From Siderastrea radians (lineage: Eukaryota > Cnidaria > Anthozoa > Scleractinia > Rhizangiidae), in assembly GCA_964017195.1 (NCBI GenBank), contig OZ024887.1, positions 5,161,959 to 5,225,958 on the forward strand: a DNA stretch of 64,000 nucleotides, read 5' to 3'. The notes under the pieces were generated by a model. The model saw nothing but the letters and a program-made list of their open reading frames with translations. It was not told the origin of the DNA and did no database searches. Each line of letters starts with the position of its first letter. The stretch's first letter is position 1. The position numbers were made by a program, and so were the translations under genes. Positions 33,416 to 47,600 of the stretch are shown here, one piece after another.

Positions 33416-36400
33416 TGTGCATTTATACATAATCTAAGCACAATATAACGAAAGATTGTTTTGAAAGGAACCCATTTCAATAGCAAGAATCAATGTGCTT
33501 CTATCCCAGGTAGAAATAAGAAAATAATGTCAAAAATACAAGCAACTGTTCTGTTATAGTTTGTTAGGTTTTTGTTTCCTGTTGCAAAGATAACACAGGT
33601 GCCCCTGCATTTTATTTATGTGTTTCAATATGTACGCGTCAGTAACTATGGAAGTAAATAAATAACTTCAAGTAATCGAACGTCTGTTTTGCGGTGATGT
33701 ATCATCGGATGCGAAATTGAAAATACTGGCATGAAATCTTTGTCCACTGAATATTCTTATTATATTCCACATGAGAGCAGTACTTGAAGTCTATATGCAT
33801 GTACCTATAGGAAACCTCTTAAGACGCAGCCGATTGATGCATCAGCTCTGAGGTGGTTTCTTCCAACATTGGAAAGTCGGGAAGGTTCAATTTTAAGTAC
33901 TTAGGTCTCGGACTGTTTATACATTTTACCCGTTAACCAACCATGACTTTTAGGTATGACTGAAAGTACCTTTGGAAAAGATTAAGGACGCTTCATTGCA
34001 GAGAATCAAATTAGCCCATTTACCTTTTAAGAAGAGCGGTGTGCTCAAAATAAAATGTGTGACGAATGTTATCAGACTCTCGTACAACTCCAAACCCTGC
34101 TGAACAGTGTTCCACTTCACACGAAGCGCAGGGAAGGATGTTTACAACCACGATAAGCACAAGCACAAAATCACACACGCACGCGCAGTGCCTTTAACTT
34201 CAATCAAACGCTGCGCGAGGAAGGTTCAATATAGCAGGCGCTGTCTACCATGTTCCCAGACGTTCTTTTGGCAGGCCTGGCCACTAAATTACGGGTACTC
34301 ATTTACGCACTTGGGCGCCGGAAGATGAAAGCCGAGACTAAGCGAAGACGTCTCTCTCTCGGGTCAGTGGACCCTAGTAATGGCTTTCGTACTGTAAAAT
34401 TTGTCCACTCAGGACTTGCCTGGGTATTCAGTTTTTAAAATTGTCGTTTGAACCGTACGATCCACGTGTGTTTTAATTTCCGAATAACCTATGAAAGCTC
34501 CCGTGTGAGGGCCTTGCGCATTAGCGTAGTCAGGGCCAAATTTGCTAGGAACGCAAATAGCCCTACGCGATGTGCATTGTGCAATAATATTATACAATAC
34601 CAGCAAAACGATGTTTCCCAATACACTTTAATTTTGACTTAAAATTAATGCAGCATAATGGCAGTTTTAAAATCGTTATATATTTTAAATGCCCTCTTTT
34701 TGTTTCTTAGTCATAATCAAAAAATTCAATATGAGTCATCCGAAAGACTGAAAGAATTCAGTTTCTAACATTATCTGAAACTGAAGAAACTGAAAAAAGG
34801 TCTAGCTATCTGAACAAGCGTTGAATGATTATTCATCTTCTTTCATTGTTACCTCTGGCTTACTCGACACAGCCATGAACTCGAGAAGGTGTTTAGGAGC
34901 CCCAGCGGACCGTTCATTGGTTTACATTATTATCGTAATCACCTCAGGTGAGCCAGTGTTATTTCTTACTCAGCCTGTTATCGACTGCCACAAAGTCGCC
35001 ATTACAAAACTAAGGGCGAAGTTGAAATATTCCTTCTAGTGATGGTAAATTTGCGAGTGGATATGGCACACCGTAATAAAACCTCACCCAAGCGTTATAT
35101 GAAGTTTCGTTAAGGTTAAAGACCAGTTTGTGTGTTTAGAAATCACCAATACCTCTTGTACAACAGCTTCAAGCTTATTCGTTCTTATTTTGACCGATTA
35201 GAGAATACGTAAATTAAGTTTAAACCTATAACTTCCGCACTGATAAATACTTTACTTGTCTATGTTTTACCATGACAAAGTTTACAAGGAAGATTTTTAA
35301 GAAATAATCTCAAGCGGAAATTATTATCTCATAAAAGCATCTAAACCTGAATTCTCTCAAGGAATAAGGAAACGAAGCAGGGTTTTAAGCCCCAACATCA
35401 ACATGCATGTTCTCTTTCAAGACAGCTTATCTTAGATGATCATCTGTGTTACTCACATGATCTTTACGTTTGATCAGGTAGCGATTCTTTGTCACTATCG
35501 GGGCTTCCAGAGTTAAAAGCGGAACGTGATCTGACTAAACATAGAATCAATTCCGTTTTTCTTTCCATTTGGGCAGGGGCATTCCTGCTTCTGAAGGGGG
35601 GGTTTCAGCGGGTTGACTGTCAACCGTTAACTGACGATATGTCTTTTATTTTCTCTCAGCAAAGGATAAAGCGTCACGTGTCAAACTTAGAGAATTACAA
35701 TCGACTCATAAATGTCTCTTCTTGCAAACAATTTAGTTTGCAAAATATAACAAAGCTTGTAAAGCACGTTGTTGTCTCCTGCGGTTGCTTCCACATCCCC
35801 TCCTCTACCCCCTTGTTATGTAAACGTCAACCTTCCTTAAACACAAGTGTCTATAGGGGCCGATTACATGAGCCGGGTTAACACGGTTAGGCTGGATCTT
35901 GGTATGTCTAGCTCAGTGTTAAATACCCTCAAATCACCTTCGCAATACATACCGGGATTCCGGCTAGCCGGGCTGAGATTTTTTCAAATGAGTAACCACG
36001 TTTTCTGGGCAGGCCCCAAAACTTTCTGCCTACTAAAGTCCGTCTCAGAGCAAAATGGACCGCCAGCAAATCGGTATTTTCTTTCTAAATAACACATAGC
36101 GTACTCGCCCAGCTACATGAAAATGAAAAACAATGAAGCCAGTTACTGTACTAACGAAAGTAAAATCACAACATACATTTCCCTTGTGTGAGCCATTTTT
36201 GTCTCATGACAGCTTCTAAATTTAGTCGGGGTCGGCTTGGCCCACCCCATGTAATACCGAGCCGAAACTGGTCTGGGCTAAACAAGCTAGCCCGGCCCAC
36301 GAAATCGGTTCCTTACAGCCTAAGATGTCTACATGGAATACCCCTGTAAATATCTTAACAAAGAAAAATAACTCGCTCGAGGAAGTCGAGCATGTTATGG

Positions 36401-37235
36401 ATATACAATGTACAAATATATCCTGAAAATGAAACTGGGCAAGTTTTATCCGCATATACGGAAGTCACGAAGGGCACCAAGCAACCTACCGGTATCTTAC
36501 AAGTTGACTTTATTGCCACAGAAAGAGCAGGATCAGTCCATATCGAAACGATGGAAGACTGTTCAACAATTGGTAACAATTACCTGACAAAAAAATTGAC
36601 TGCCGGATTTGCAAAACAAAACTTGTTTGCCTGATTTGAAAAGTCAAAAAACTTCAAGATTTGAAATGATACTTCTTCCTTGAAAACGAACAAGTAAAAA
36701 TTAATATTTACGTGGAACCCTTTTCGAAAGGCAATTCATGATAATCCAAAATAAGCCGTTAACTGAGGCTCTCTTGAAAGCGTTTCCACGGATATCTTTC
36801 GGTTGAAGTTGAAACTACCGTAGTCACTGGCTGGAAAAGTAGGACAAGGATAATTTAAAGAAATCCACATTTAACAGCTATAAAACAAAAACCAACGAGG
36901 GTACTAGTGTGATGACGTAAATGGTACAGAGATATTCCGATAATTTTCTTTAAAAACGAGAAAAGAAGAATACCTCAGAAGAAATTCCGTTTTTTCGAAA
37001 AATTTCCAGTGAAAAAGACCGTTCCACTTGATTTCTCATTGGAACAGATGGTTTTTCCATACGATCTGTTTGTTCGACGACATCTAAAAAAACCGCTCCG
37101 GGGACGAGAATGTTTGCCCTCTGCACCTTATCTTCGGCCAGCAGTCACCCTGTTAAGCGGATTTTCCCATATTTCCATATTCCCAATGAGTTTCTTGGGA
37201 GATGTGGGGAGTGATAGCGGACAATAACTCTAGGA
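33416..37235. other. Intergenic/intronic desert
   Basis: No exon or intact mobile element recognised. Several short frames are unsupported. An old dispersed-repeat pair seems present around 35850-36330 (inverted CCGGCTAGCCGGGCT and AGCTAGCCCGGCC-type blocks). The 3' part is likely an intron of the large membrane-protein gene that follows. Confidence 0.35.
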
Positions 37236-37241
37236 ATATCG

Positions 37242-37363
37242 TAGCCTGCGTAGCAGGCGTAAACGGGCGGGGAAGGGGAAGGGGAAGGGGGAAGAAGCCC
37301 CCCATTTCCTCCCGCGTTCTTGCTCCCCTTCCCCTTCCCCGTTTACGCCTGCTACGCAGGCTA
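37242..37363. mobile_element. 122-bp foldback MITE with 9-bp target duplication
   Basis: The ends are inverted (TAGCCTGCGTAGCAGGCG and its complement), with GGGGAAGGGG-rich arms. GGAATATCG flanks both sides (37233-37241 and 37364-37372), consistent with a 9-bp target duplication. Confidence 0.8.
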
Positions 37364-37483
37364 GGAATATCGTGGGACAATAATTTGTACCTGTTCCCGA
37401 ATTCATGCATCCTGCGTGAGTCACGCGTTATTTGAATGTGTGGATAATAAATGTACACATTTCCGAAATTTTACTCTCTTCAG

Positions 37484-40400
37484 AGGCCATCGCGTTGAGC
37501 AGAGAATACGACGTTTATGTGTCACGCTACATCGGCAAAGATTCCAGCAACTGTGGATCAAAGGCTACACCGTGCCGGACGCTTGCACGTGGAGTAGAGA
37601 TCACTGTCTGGAATGGCCGTATTTTCTTAGATGGAACCTTAAGCGAATGGAATCCTTATACTTGTGAAAGGAATAGTAGTAATACCAGTGGTATAAGGGA
37701 TGGAAATCTCACCACTGTCAAAGTCAGCTTGGAAATTGTTGCCTTTCGTTCCCCTCCGCGTGTAAACTGTGGTGATCTTCTTCAGTTTGTACCTTCTCAG
37801 TCCAAAAATCAAAAAATGAAAGTTACCTTCACAGGCGTGGTATTCCATAACACTTCCATGACGTTCATCGATTCCTCTGTGTTGTTTGTTAATTGCAGTT
37901 TCTCACGAAGTGTATATCCAGTAAAGATATGGCTCTTTCTTCGACAAACTGCATCACTGGTAGTTAAAAATTCATCTTTGGTCGACAATACAGGATGTAT
38001 CCGCTGGCAAGTAACAAAGCCTGGTGGGAGGATATCAGTAACGATGATGTCAGTTGACTTCCAACGTAACCAGCCTCTTACACAGAACGAAGGGAGTGGT
38101 ATTACTGTGCAGGGAACATCGACTGCTTTCATACAAGTAGGAATAAACATATCCATTAGCAGCACGACATTCTTAAATAACACAGGCCCTCTTATAACAA
38201 ATAACATCACGTTCTCGACAACGTACGAATATTATCGTCGTGTTAAGTTTGTTAAAACTTGGAGTCATTCAAATTCATTCTCACCAAACAGTGTGTATTT
38301 TTCCAAAGCAAAGTTCGCTGTGGTTGTCTTTGATGATTTGCTTTGTAGTGATAACATCAACACTCGCTGTATTCAAATAGACTCCAATGAGGTATTACTG
38401 AGGATCCTTGATTCCAAGATCAGTGGACACAAACTGATTGGGCAGCTTGGTGCAGGAATTTTCATCGAGGCTGATAAGTCTATCAATTTGTTTATTAGCG
38501 GAACAACGTTACAACAAAACGCAGGAGAAGGCGGTGGAGCGATTGCAATCCGCAGCTTAAGTGCAGATGTTCGTTTGACACTCTACAACTGCTGTTTGCC
38601 AAACAATACAGCCTCTAAAAATGGTGGGGCACTATTGGTTTACACTCACAAAGGATTGACCATCATCAACGTTGAGAACATTACCGTGGAGCATTGCCTG
38701 GCTTTGGAAAATGGCGGTGCCTTTTACATAACTGCAGACAAAGAAATTGTTTTCAACGCCAATAACTCGCTGTGGGCCTACAATAAAGCATCTTATATGG
38801 GTGCAGTTATTTTTGTATCTTCAACATTTCTCCATAAAAGAGAGACCAACTTGAATGTGTTAGCAAAAGTCAGGAGTTGTAAATTCATCAGCAATATTGG
38901 CTCCGTTGCACTTTGGGGCAGCATCGTAGTCAAGGCAGCCATTGGTCACGTTGAGGTTTTCCAAACAGAATGGATTAAAAATACAAACTGTTTCTACATA
39001 GAATGTAACTGTGTTGTTAACTTTACCAAGGTAAACGTTTCGTCAACCTTTTATACAGCTGTGCACATTTCGTCTGGGGACAACAACAACCTTAGCAACT
39101 CAGCGATGAAAATACATTTTGAGCGATGCTTGTTCAACTCAAACAAGGGCGACCACTTGATCGTCCATTCAAGGAGTCTATATTTGTATCTAGTCTTAAA
39201 TAACATTCGAATTAATGGCAAGAGGATGGTTGCAAGAGGGACAAAGAGTATATTAAACGTTCACGTGACCAATGAAACCACCTTAGGATCTATAATTCGA
39301 CTTCATGATTTCTTAGTGAAGAATGCGATTGGCTCTGCGTCAGTCATTTTTAAGATCATGAATAACGGCGCTTATAATAAAGTGGAAATCTCAGACAGCG
39401 TTTTTCGAGACATAAAAAGTATTTACTCCGACAAATACCACACGACATCAAGCCCTGTTTCCTTTGTTATCTATTACTACAACCTAACAACAACCTGCAA
39501 CAGTCCATATTTACGTTTTGCCTATCACAATGAAATAACAATCAGGAACACGACATTTAAAAACAACATAGGACGCGTATCTGGTGGTATCTTTCTTTTG
39601 AGTGGTAATGTGACCATTTATAACTCTCGTTTTGAGAATAATTATGCGATAACCACTGGAGCACATATTCACGTGGCAGATGGATCCGCAATGGTTAGGA
39701 TCGAAAATTCGATTTTGAGGCAAAGTACACCAGAAACGATGCACAACGGCGAAACGTTCACACACGACACCTCCATTTACTCAGAAAGCGACGGTTCACT
39801 TGTCCTTCAGAAAACACTGGTCACCGTAGAATTAGAGAAAGATTCATACCGAGTGTTGACAGTATCTAAGGCTGGCCTTGTGAGTTTCGATGACTTTACC
39901 AAAGTGCAGTGTGCTGTGGGCAGCTCATTACGATTTGATAACTTTTCACATTTCACTCTCCTAACCGGTTTGTCTGTGAGGAGAACTAAGTGCAGGTTTA
40001 AAACTACTGTGATGTCGTTATCCTGTCACCGTTGCTCTCCAGGTTTATACAGTCTAAAGAGGGGTGAACTGCTTGGCCTTCCCGAAAAGCGAAAACTACA
40101 GTATTCTGGCTCATTTTGTACACCTTGCCCTCATGGAGCGAACTGTTCGCGCAACATTTTTGCTGAACCAAATTTTTGGGGATATCCTGATTCAACCAAA
40201 CATGGAGCGCTCAAGTTTGTTCACTGCCCGCCGCATTATTGCACTCCAGCTGGCAAACCACATAAAAACTTGTCAGTGTACAACAGATGCTATGGCAACC
40301 GAGATGGTGTCATGTGTGGGCGATGCAAGGAGGGGTACACCGAGACTCTTCTCTCAACGAATTGCAAACGAAATAAGAAATGCAAAGACCATTGGATTTG

Positions 40401-41742
40401 GGTTCTGATGTTCGTTTACGTTGTGGTGATGGCATTGTTCTTGATTCACCAACCACCGATTGTACAAATTCTTGTCAAAAACATTTTGTGGTTTAGAAAG
40501 GTGTCTCCTTATAGAATGGAGTATGAACCTCTAGATCAACAAACTAATTTCAACAGAGGCTACACAAAGATCTTATTTTACTTTTACCAGATTGCTAGCT
40601 ATCTAGCTGTTGAACCAGTGTCCGATGTGGTACAGAACGTTCCTTCTGTTTCCTTCTTCTCTGGACTGCTTAATTTTCATCCAAGAATTGCTACTGAAGG
40701 CTTTGGCTGTCTATTGCGTGGACTGAACGTTGTTACAAAAGAGCTACTTCTATCCTCGGGAGTATTTGCTACACTGCTGAGTATCCAAGCGATACTAGTG
40801 TCACACTTGGCTTTCAATAAATTGACCGGTCGGCCACGCCGTTCCATAGCACCTTATGTTGCTGCAACCTTGGAAACTCTGTTGCTAGGATACGCCACTC
40901 TGGCCAACACATCTTTGAAGCTTTTGACTTGTGTTCCGGCTCTCGGTGAAAGCAGGTTGTATTATGATGCCAACATCAAATGCTTGCAATGGTGGCAGTA
41001 TCTTTTCATCGTTTACATCGTCGCGTTTCTTCTTCCATTCATCGTAGTTATTTACTGGGGTGCGATGAAGCTGCAAAGAAAGTTAATTTCCGTTGAACAC
41101 TTCATTGGATCGTGCTTCTTTCCACTGGGATTCATCTTCTTTTGGCTCATTCAAAAGTTTGCTCGTCCTAGGAACCACCATCAGTTGCCTGATGGTACCA
41201 ACAAAAGTGGGAAAAAAGTCTTGAAAGTGCTGCATGACCCGTTTCGCCCTCCAAGCCCTCGCCAATGTGGCTCCTTATACTGGGAAAGCGTCATGATTGG
41301 CCGAAGATTCCTGCTTCTCTCGTTCCAGGTCTTTTTTCCAGATCCTCTTCTGCGCCTGTTCTTCATGAACGTGACATGTTTGCTGAACCTCTCGTGGCAC
41401 GTGACTACCAAGCCGTTTCGTGACTGGAAGGCAAACATCACTGAAGCTGTGTCCCTTGCTGCTTTAGTCGCCATAGCAACTATCAACCTCGTTCAAGCCA
41501 TCTTTATGTCGGCTAGTATTTCGCCTAACGGACCCGTAAAGAACCACCTGATAAAACTGGAGCAAGTAGAGATATGCCTATTAGGAGCCGCTCCCGTTTT
41601 ATTTGGCTTACTTTGTGTCTTTGCCATTTTATCTCAGTTGGTTCGGATCTTTGTGCTGTTTCTGCGATTTTTGCGCTATGTTTGGCACCGAACGTTTACG
41701 GCCATAGTTTTACGCAGGCTTAGGATTCGAGGCCAATATTAA
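37484..41742 (+). CDS. Large beta-helix ectodomain plus multi-pass membrane protein, last exon
   Basis: The frame is entered through a strong splice acceptor (TTTTACTCTCTTCAG ending 37483). The signal peptide exon is upstream and not located. The first 830 residues are an extracellular, N-glycosylation-rich right-handed beta-helix/pectate-lyase-like or Pmp-like region with many NxT/NxS and GGA repeats (GGAIAIRS, NGGALLVY, NGGAFYI). A cysteine-rich module follows (CHRCSPGLYSL, CTPCPHGANC, CGRCKEGY), then eight or more transmembrane helices starting at HWIWVLMFVYVVVMALFLI. This is a large uncharacterised family in cnidarians and amphioxus. Role in cell-surface recognition is inference. AATAAA is at 41822-41827. 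Confidence 0.75.
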
Positions 41743-41827
41743 TATATCTATAGGTTATTTTTGTATTATCATTCACTGATTCAGTCCTACAAAAGCCGGA
41801 GAAAATTTTGTTATACAAGTCAATAAA

Positions 41828-42610
41828 AGCCAATGACACCGGAAGGTTTATTTTTTTAATTTCTAAAGCCGTGTTGGTTCTCACACAAGATGTCTCACTT
41901 GATTTAACTCATGGCCCGCTGTTACTTATTTGCACGGAGAATTTTTCGGCCAGTTATCAAGCTGTCAGAAAATATGTGCAATCTTAGAATTACGCTGGAC
42001 AGTGTTCTTGCAACAGCTGTGGCAAATACACAGCATAATATGTTGAAGCCGAAATTGAGCAATCAACTGTTCAGCAGTTTCCATCCAGCCAATTTCCTGA
42101 AACTTGCTCGCAGTAAACCTTGAAGTCTTGGAACCTATTGAGCTTAATTAGAAAAAAGTCTATCATCGTTTAATTGAAATATTCACTTTTTCCTGAAAGA
42201 AATAGGTTTTCAAATAGCGCTTGTGTCTCTTTATAGTTTATTTTGTTTGCCCTAAAGCTTAAAGCTTTGTAGAATGTAAGCCGATGATTTCTTATTAAGA
42301 ATACCAAAAATTGCAGAAATCGGTTAAACTATACTAGCAAAAATTCGATTTATAAACTAGAACCTGTGCACTGATAAATAGCCCCGTGCTACCTTAAGTT
42401 CTTCCGTGGGGCTGTTTACACCACCCTTTCAAGGAAATTTGAGAAGCTTGGTAGAACTCAGGGCAATTCAGATCTATTATTTGAAAATAGTGAATAGTTT
42501 ATTGGACATGGCTAGAGATTCGAACTGCTGAGCCACTTTACACTCCAAAGGAGCGACTACGGACAGTGCTACCATTGTCTCTTGAGACAGAAGGAGGGTT
42601 AGTACTTAAC
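41828..42610. other. Intergenic with possible tRNA-derived SINE piece
   Basis: On the minus strand around 42500-42590 a B-box-like AGTTCGAATCTC and an upstream GGTAGCACTG block resemble a tRNA-derived SINE head. Otherwise nothing seen. Confidence 0.3.
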
Positions 42611-42676
42611 TAAAACTACTACTACTTCTGCTGCTGCTGCTGCTGCAGCTACTACAACTACAACTACTACTACTAT

Positions 42677-42740
<64 letters not shown>

Positions 42741-42768
42741 ACTACTACTACTACTACTACTACTAAGT
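42611..42768. repeat. (ACT)n/(GCT)n microsatellite
   Basis: Mixed ACT and TGC triplets. Probably the 3' tail of an older LINE copy into which the next copy inserted. Confidence 0.85.
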
Positions 42769-43182
42769 AATCACAAACTTATGATTGAACTTGGTCGATA
42801 TCAAACCGATCACATACCCAGAGAAACTAGATTATCAAGTAGAAAATGAAACTCATTTCTTGTTGCAATGTAGCAAGTACTCTCTACAGAGGCAGACATT
42901 CTTCAATCGAATCAATGAAATAATACCTGACATTGAAAGGAAATCAACCTCAGAAAGCATAAAACTTCTCATGAACTCTAACGACTATCATGTGAATAAG
43001 CTAGTAATGAAGTTTATTTCCTTGTGTATGAATATACGTGATACATTGTTATTATCAAGTGAAAGTGATGTAACTTAGGTTCATTAGCATAATATTAGAG
43101 TACTATTAGTCTTGTTTTGTTATTAATTACTATATGCTTTTGCAATACTGTAAAATCTTGCGGCCATGCAAATAAAGCAATT
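42769..43182 (+). mobile_element. 5'-truncated LINE copy A, 3' end only
   Basis: Codes for the LINE C-terminal region (ENETHFLLQCSKYSLQRQTF, SIKLLMNSNDY) but lacks about 20 bp of the zinc-knuckle sequence present in copy B (near 42832). 3' UTR ends TGCAAATAAAGCAATTT followed by (ACT)n. Confidence 0.8.
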
Positions 43183-43221
<39 letters not shown>

Positions 43222-43241
43222 TACTACTACTACTACTACTT

Positions 43242-43280
<39 letters not shown>
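43183..43280. repeat. (ACT)n microsatellite between LINE copies
   Basis: Tail of LINE copy A, immediately followed by the 5'-truncated start of LINE copy B in the same orientation. Confidence 0.9.
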
Positions 43281-44654
43281 GAAAAAGAAAAAGAGCAGCT
43301 TAACTATTTAGATCAAGAGGTAACTGAGTAAGAAATACGTCAAGCGGTGAAGAAATTGAAGAATAAGAAATCGCCATTTGTTGACAAAATAAGAAATGTA
43401 ATGATCAAAGCGAGCCTTGAATCGCTTATGCCTATTTCCATCAAACGTTTTTAACCTCATTTTACAATCTAGAAAAATGCCAGATATTTGGTGTCAAGGC
43501 CTTATAACCCCAATCTACAAATCGGGTGACAAGAGTGATCCAACAAACTATAGAGGCATATGTGTATCTAGTTGCCTTGGAAAGCTGTTTTGTTCCATTT
43601 TAAATCAAAGACTATACTTGTATTTTAAAGAAAACAAGATATTACACAATTCCCAAATTGGCTTTCTACCTGAAAATCGTACTGCGGACCATGTTTTCAC
43701 TCTAAGAACCCTAATAGATACTGAAATATGTCCACTACCAGAAGGAAAAAGTCTATGCTTGCTTCGTAGATTTTCGTAAAGCTTTTGACTCTGTTTGGCA
43801 CGAGGGATTGTTTTCCAAGCTGCTCAAAATCAACATAGGAGGACATTTCTACAATCTGATCCAAAGCCTTTATTGCAATTCAACATGTTCCATTAGAATC
43901 GGAGAAAACAAAACTCGATCTTTCTCATACTCAAGAGGTATACGTCAAGGATGTATTTTAAGTCCTCTTTTGTTTAACCTCTATATAAACAATTTGCCGT
44001 ATTTATTCGAAAACACGCTGTCTGATCCATTTGTTCTTCCAAATGGAACAAAAATAAATTCACTATTGTATGCAGATGATTTGATCATCCTATCACGATC
44101 CAAAACAGGATTACAAAACTGTTTAAACACTCTCTCTTCATATTGCAAAACATGGATGCTAAAAGTCAATCCCAAGAAAACAAAAATAATGATATTCCAA
44201 AAACGTCCAAGGAAATCCGTTGACATCAACTTCAACAAAGGCACCGAGCCAATTGAAATTGTTCAAGTATACACCTATTTAGGTACACGTTTAACTCCAA
44301 CGGTAAACTTTACTCTTGCAGTCGAACACTTGAAAGAAAAAGCCCTCCACGCCTTTTTTAGTATACGAAAACAAACACTTCTCAATAGACTTAATCCCAA
44401 TACCGCATCCCAGATTTTTGACACAATGATATTTCCGATCTTAAGCTACAACAGTGAGATATGGGGGATGTACACTAAACAGAATTTTAAAGCATGGGAT
44501 AGTTCCCCAATAGAAAAAATTCATCTCAAATTTTGTAAACACTACTTAGAAGTAAACAATAAGGCCTCTAACGTAGCTTGCAGAGCCGAACTTGGAAGAT
44601 TAACGCTACTAATCCCAATTAATCAGAAAATTATGAAATATTTTGTTTATTTAA

Positions 44655-47600
44655 GAGCCATTTTCTGAGAATATCGAGAATCGAAAGACACTCACGAAAA
44701 ATCGAATTTTTTTTTATTTTGCCAAAACATCCCTTTGGGTAAGCTAATTCAAGAAAAAATAATCAAAAGTTCCAACGAGTTATTTAACGGACGAAAATTT
44801 AAAAAGTACGAAAAATGCATAAAATGGCGGTTTTAGGGTCTCTAAACGGGTCAAATTCTCACTCAACTTTAGGAAGCCGGTGAGAGCGTAAAAAAGATTC
44901 TTTCAAAACGAAACAAACCACGAACATTATTTAACCTTTGTACTTCAAAACTGTGTAATAAATTTGCCAATGTTTCGTTTCGAACATTTTCAAGCGGCGC
45001 TCTTATCGAGCCGCTCTGAACCTTGTTTATAACAAGGTAAAATGAAGGCCAACTTCGGCCGCTTAAAACGGCTTCTGATATGTATCATTCAATGATTAAG
45101 ACTACACAGAAAGAAAGCTCTGTTATTGTACTTTTAACCAGGAAAGTTACAGCTTTGGGAATTGAATACTTCCCCGTCAGTAAATTTTTACTGTTTAGTG
45201 ATCTGAGCGGGTAGAATTATATGCAAATTACAGATTTAATCCCTGGAATACTGCTAACAATTACAAAAGTCGTTTAAGATAGGCTCACCATTAGTTACAC
45301 ATCCACGCACAATGTTTTTCCTGATCTTTGAAAGAAAGTTCTGCTTTCTTGAGTCGTGCTGAGTCTTATTATGTTAGAACGAAGCAGATTTTTAACGGCA
45401 TTTCAACAAGACAGGAATCCACTCATTCAGCTGAACTAAGATAACATCGAAAACACTGTGATACGACGTATTCTGCCGCTTACCTTGGCAACCGAAAAAG
45501 CAACGATACAATAGAAAAACATTCCAAACTGTAAACAAACGAATTTTCAGTTTCCTGATAGAGCGAAGATACTTTAAACTCATCGCGTAGAGGAATAAGC
45601 GAAAAGACAAGTGACCTCTGCAATGACCCGCACGTGTCACATCACACTGACGGAGAGAGAGTCACGTATTCGATTTCTGTTATGTGATTTGAGATATAAA
45701 TACAGGAATAAAAACTTGTTGGGAAATTAAGAAAAAAAAACTTGCAATAGATAGCAGTACTTTCAGTTCTTGGATTACATGTTAGCCTCCACAAAGGAGT
45801 TTTTACGGTCACAACTCTTTCTATAAAGTTCGGTAATTTCGCAATGTACGTGCTGTTGTAATTAACTACTAATTTAATTACAGCTCATGAAATAAAATAA
45901 ATATTGCAGTAAGTTACGTTCAGATTGTGTTGTACTGATATATGGTGCGAGTTGTTTTTCCGCTTTTCTGGAGAGGGTTACTGCCTGTGGATTAAGCTGT
46001 GAATACCAGGCCACGTTGAAGTTGTTTCCCTAAAAGAATGCACAAGAGACATCTCGCGGCATCTTCAATCGCGACCAAGTGCAGATAAAGCGGTTGACAG
46101 TGAATTCAAGTTGTTGTTTTAGTAGCCCGAGCAGGTAATGTTATTGCATTTTGTTCTGGAATTACTGTGTGCCATTATTTTGGCCAGAGATACTTCATGG
46201 CACTCGGCGTCCCTTAATCTAGGTTCTGCAGAGTCGCGCCACTCCCGTGCCCTCCGGCGCCCGGGCGGGGTAGGGGGCTTTTGACCAATGTTTGGGTGTA
46301 GGGGTGACGCTGCGGGTTTGGCACCCTGGCCCTGTTTAGTACAGAAAAACGCAATGGAATGTCGATCGTACTGACCATACCCGGCTGGAGAAGACGTGCA
46401 TAAAATTATGTACCATGTTCAGGGACAGAGACCAAAAACCGTATCCTGTCCAGCCGCACATCACAGTATAGTCCACATAAGGGAGTAACCCTCCCTTCCG
46501 GGGGGGGGGGGGTGGTGCCGTGTTTAGCATGACGATAGCACGATGTGATTTCAGAAGTCGAAAATTGAACTTCAATGCAATCTTCCTTGGTAGCAGTTCG
46601 AGCGAGCGAGACGCGGAAGCCACGCGGGCCCTTGCGAGAACTCGCCCACATGATACCTTTTCTCGCTTTGCCATTTTAGCTTGCCCTTTTTTGGTTTTTG
46701 CGTCATGAGGTGGAAAGCTTAGAGTTCAAAGTATATTTATCTTAGATTTTTGGTTATTTAGAGCCTTTTTTTTCAGTAGAAGAGTCCCACCTGTCATTGA
46801 CAATATGTCCTCGCCACAGAGCGGAGTTTGGTATTCGCTGGAGATGCTTTACAGTGAGATGAAGTGTTCCTCCTGAATTAAAATGGCCGCACATAAAACA
46901 GCCACAGCTAAGGGTGATCCCTGACTGGAAAACGCTCAATCTGCGTTCATACTGAAAGCTGGAGGGAAGCTTGTACAAGTTGGATCACGTAAGTCTACCT
47001 AGTTAGCTGTGGCTGTTTTACGTGCGGCCATTTCAGGAGGAACACTACTTCTCATTTTAGAGCATCTCCAGCGAATACCAAGCTCCGCTCTGTGGCGAGG
47101 ACATATTGGTGAGACTCTTTTACTGAAAACATGCCTAAATAATCAAAAATCAAAGATAAATATACTTTGAACTCTAAGCTTCCAATCTCATGACGCAAAA
47201 ACCAAATAGCAAAGCGAGGATGGGTATCATGTGGGTGAGTTCTCACATGGGCCCGCGTGGCTTTCGCGTCTCGCTCGATCAAACTTGCTGCCAAGGAAGA
47301 TTTCATCAGGGGAAGTTCAATAATCACATCGTGCTATCGTCGATGAATATTGTGCTACAGTTGAGCGAGTTAAGGCTAAACACGTCCCCCACCCCCCGGA
47401 AAGGAGAGTTACTGCGTTATGTGGTCTATACTGGGGTGTGCCGCTGGTCTCTAACCCTCACATGGTATATAATTTTATGTGCGTCTTCCCCAACCGGGTA
47501 TGGTCAGCACGATCAAAATTCCATTTCGTTTTTCTGTCCTAAATAGGGTCAGGATGTGAAACCTGCAGCGTCACCCTACACCCAAACATTGGTCAAAAGA

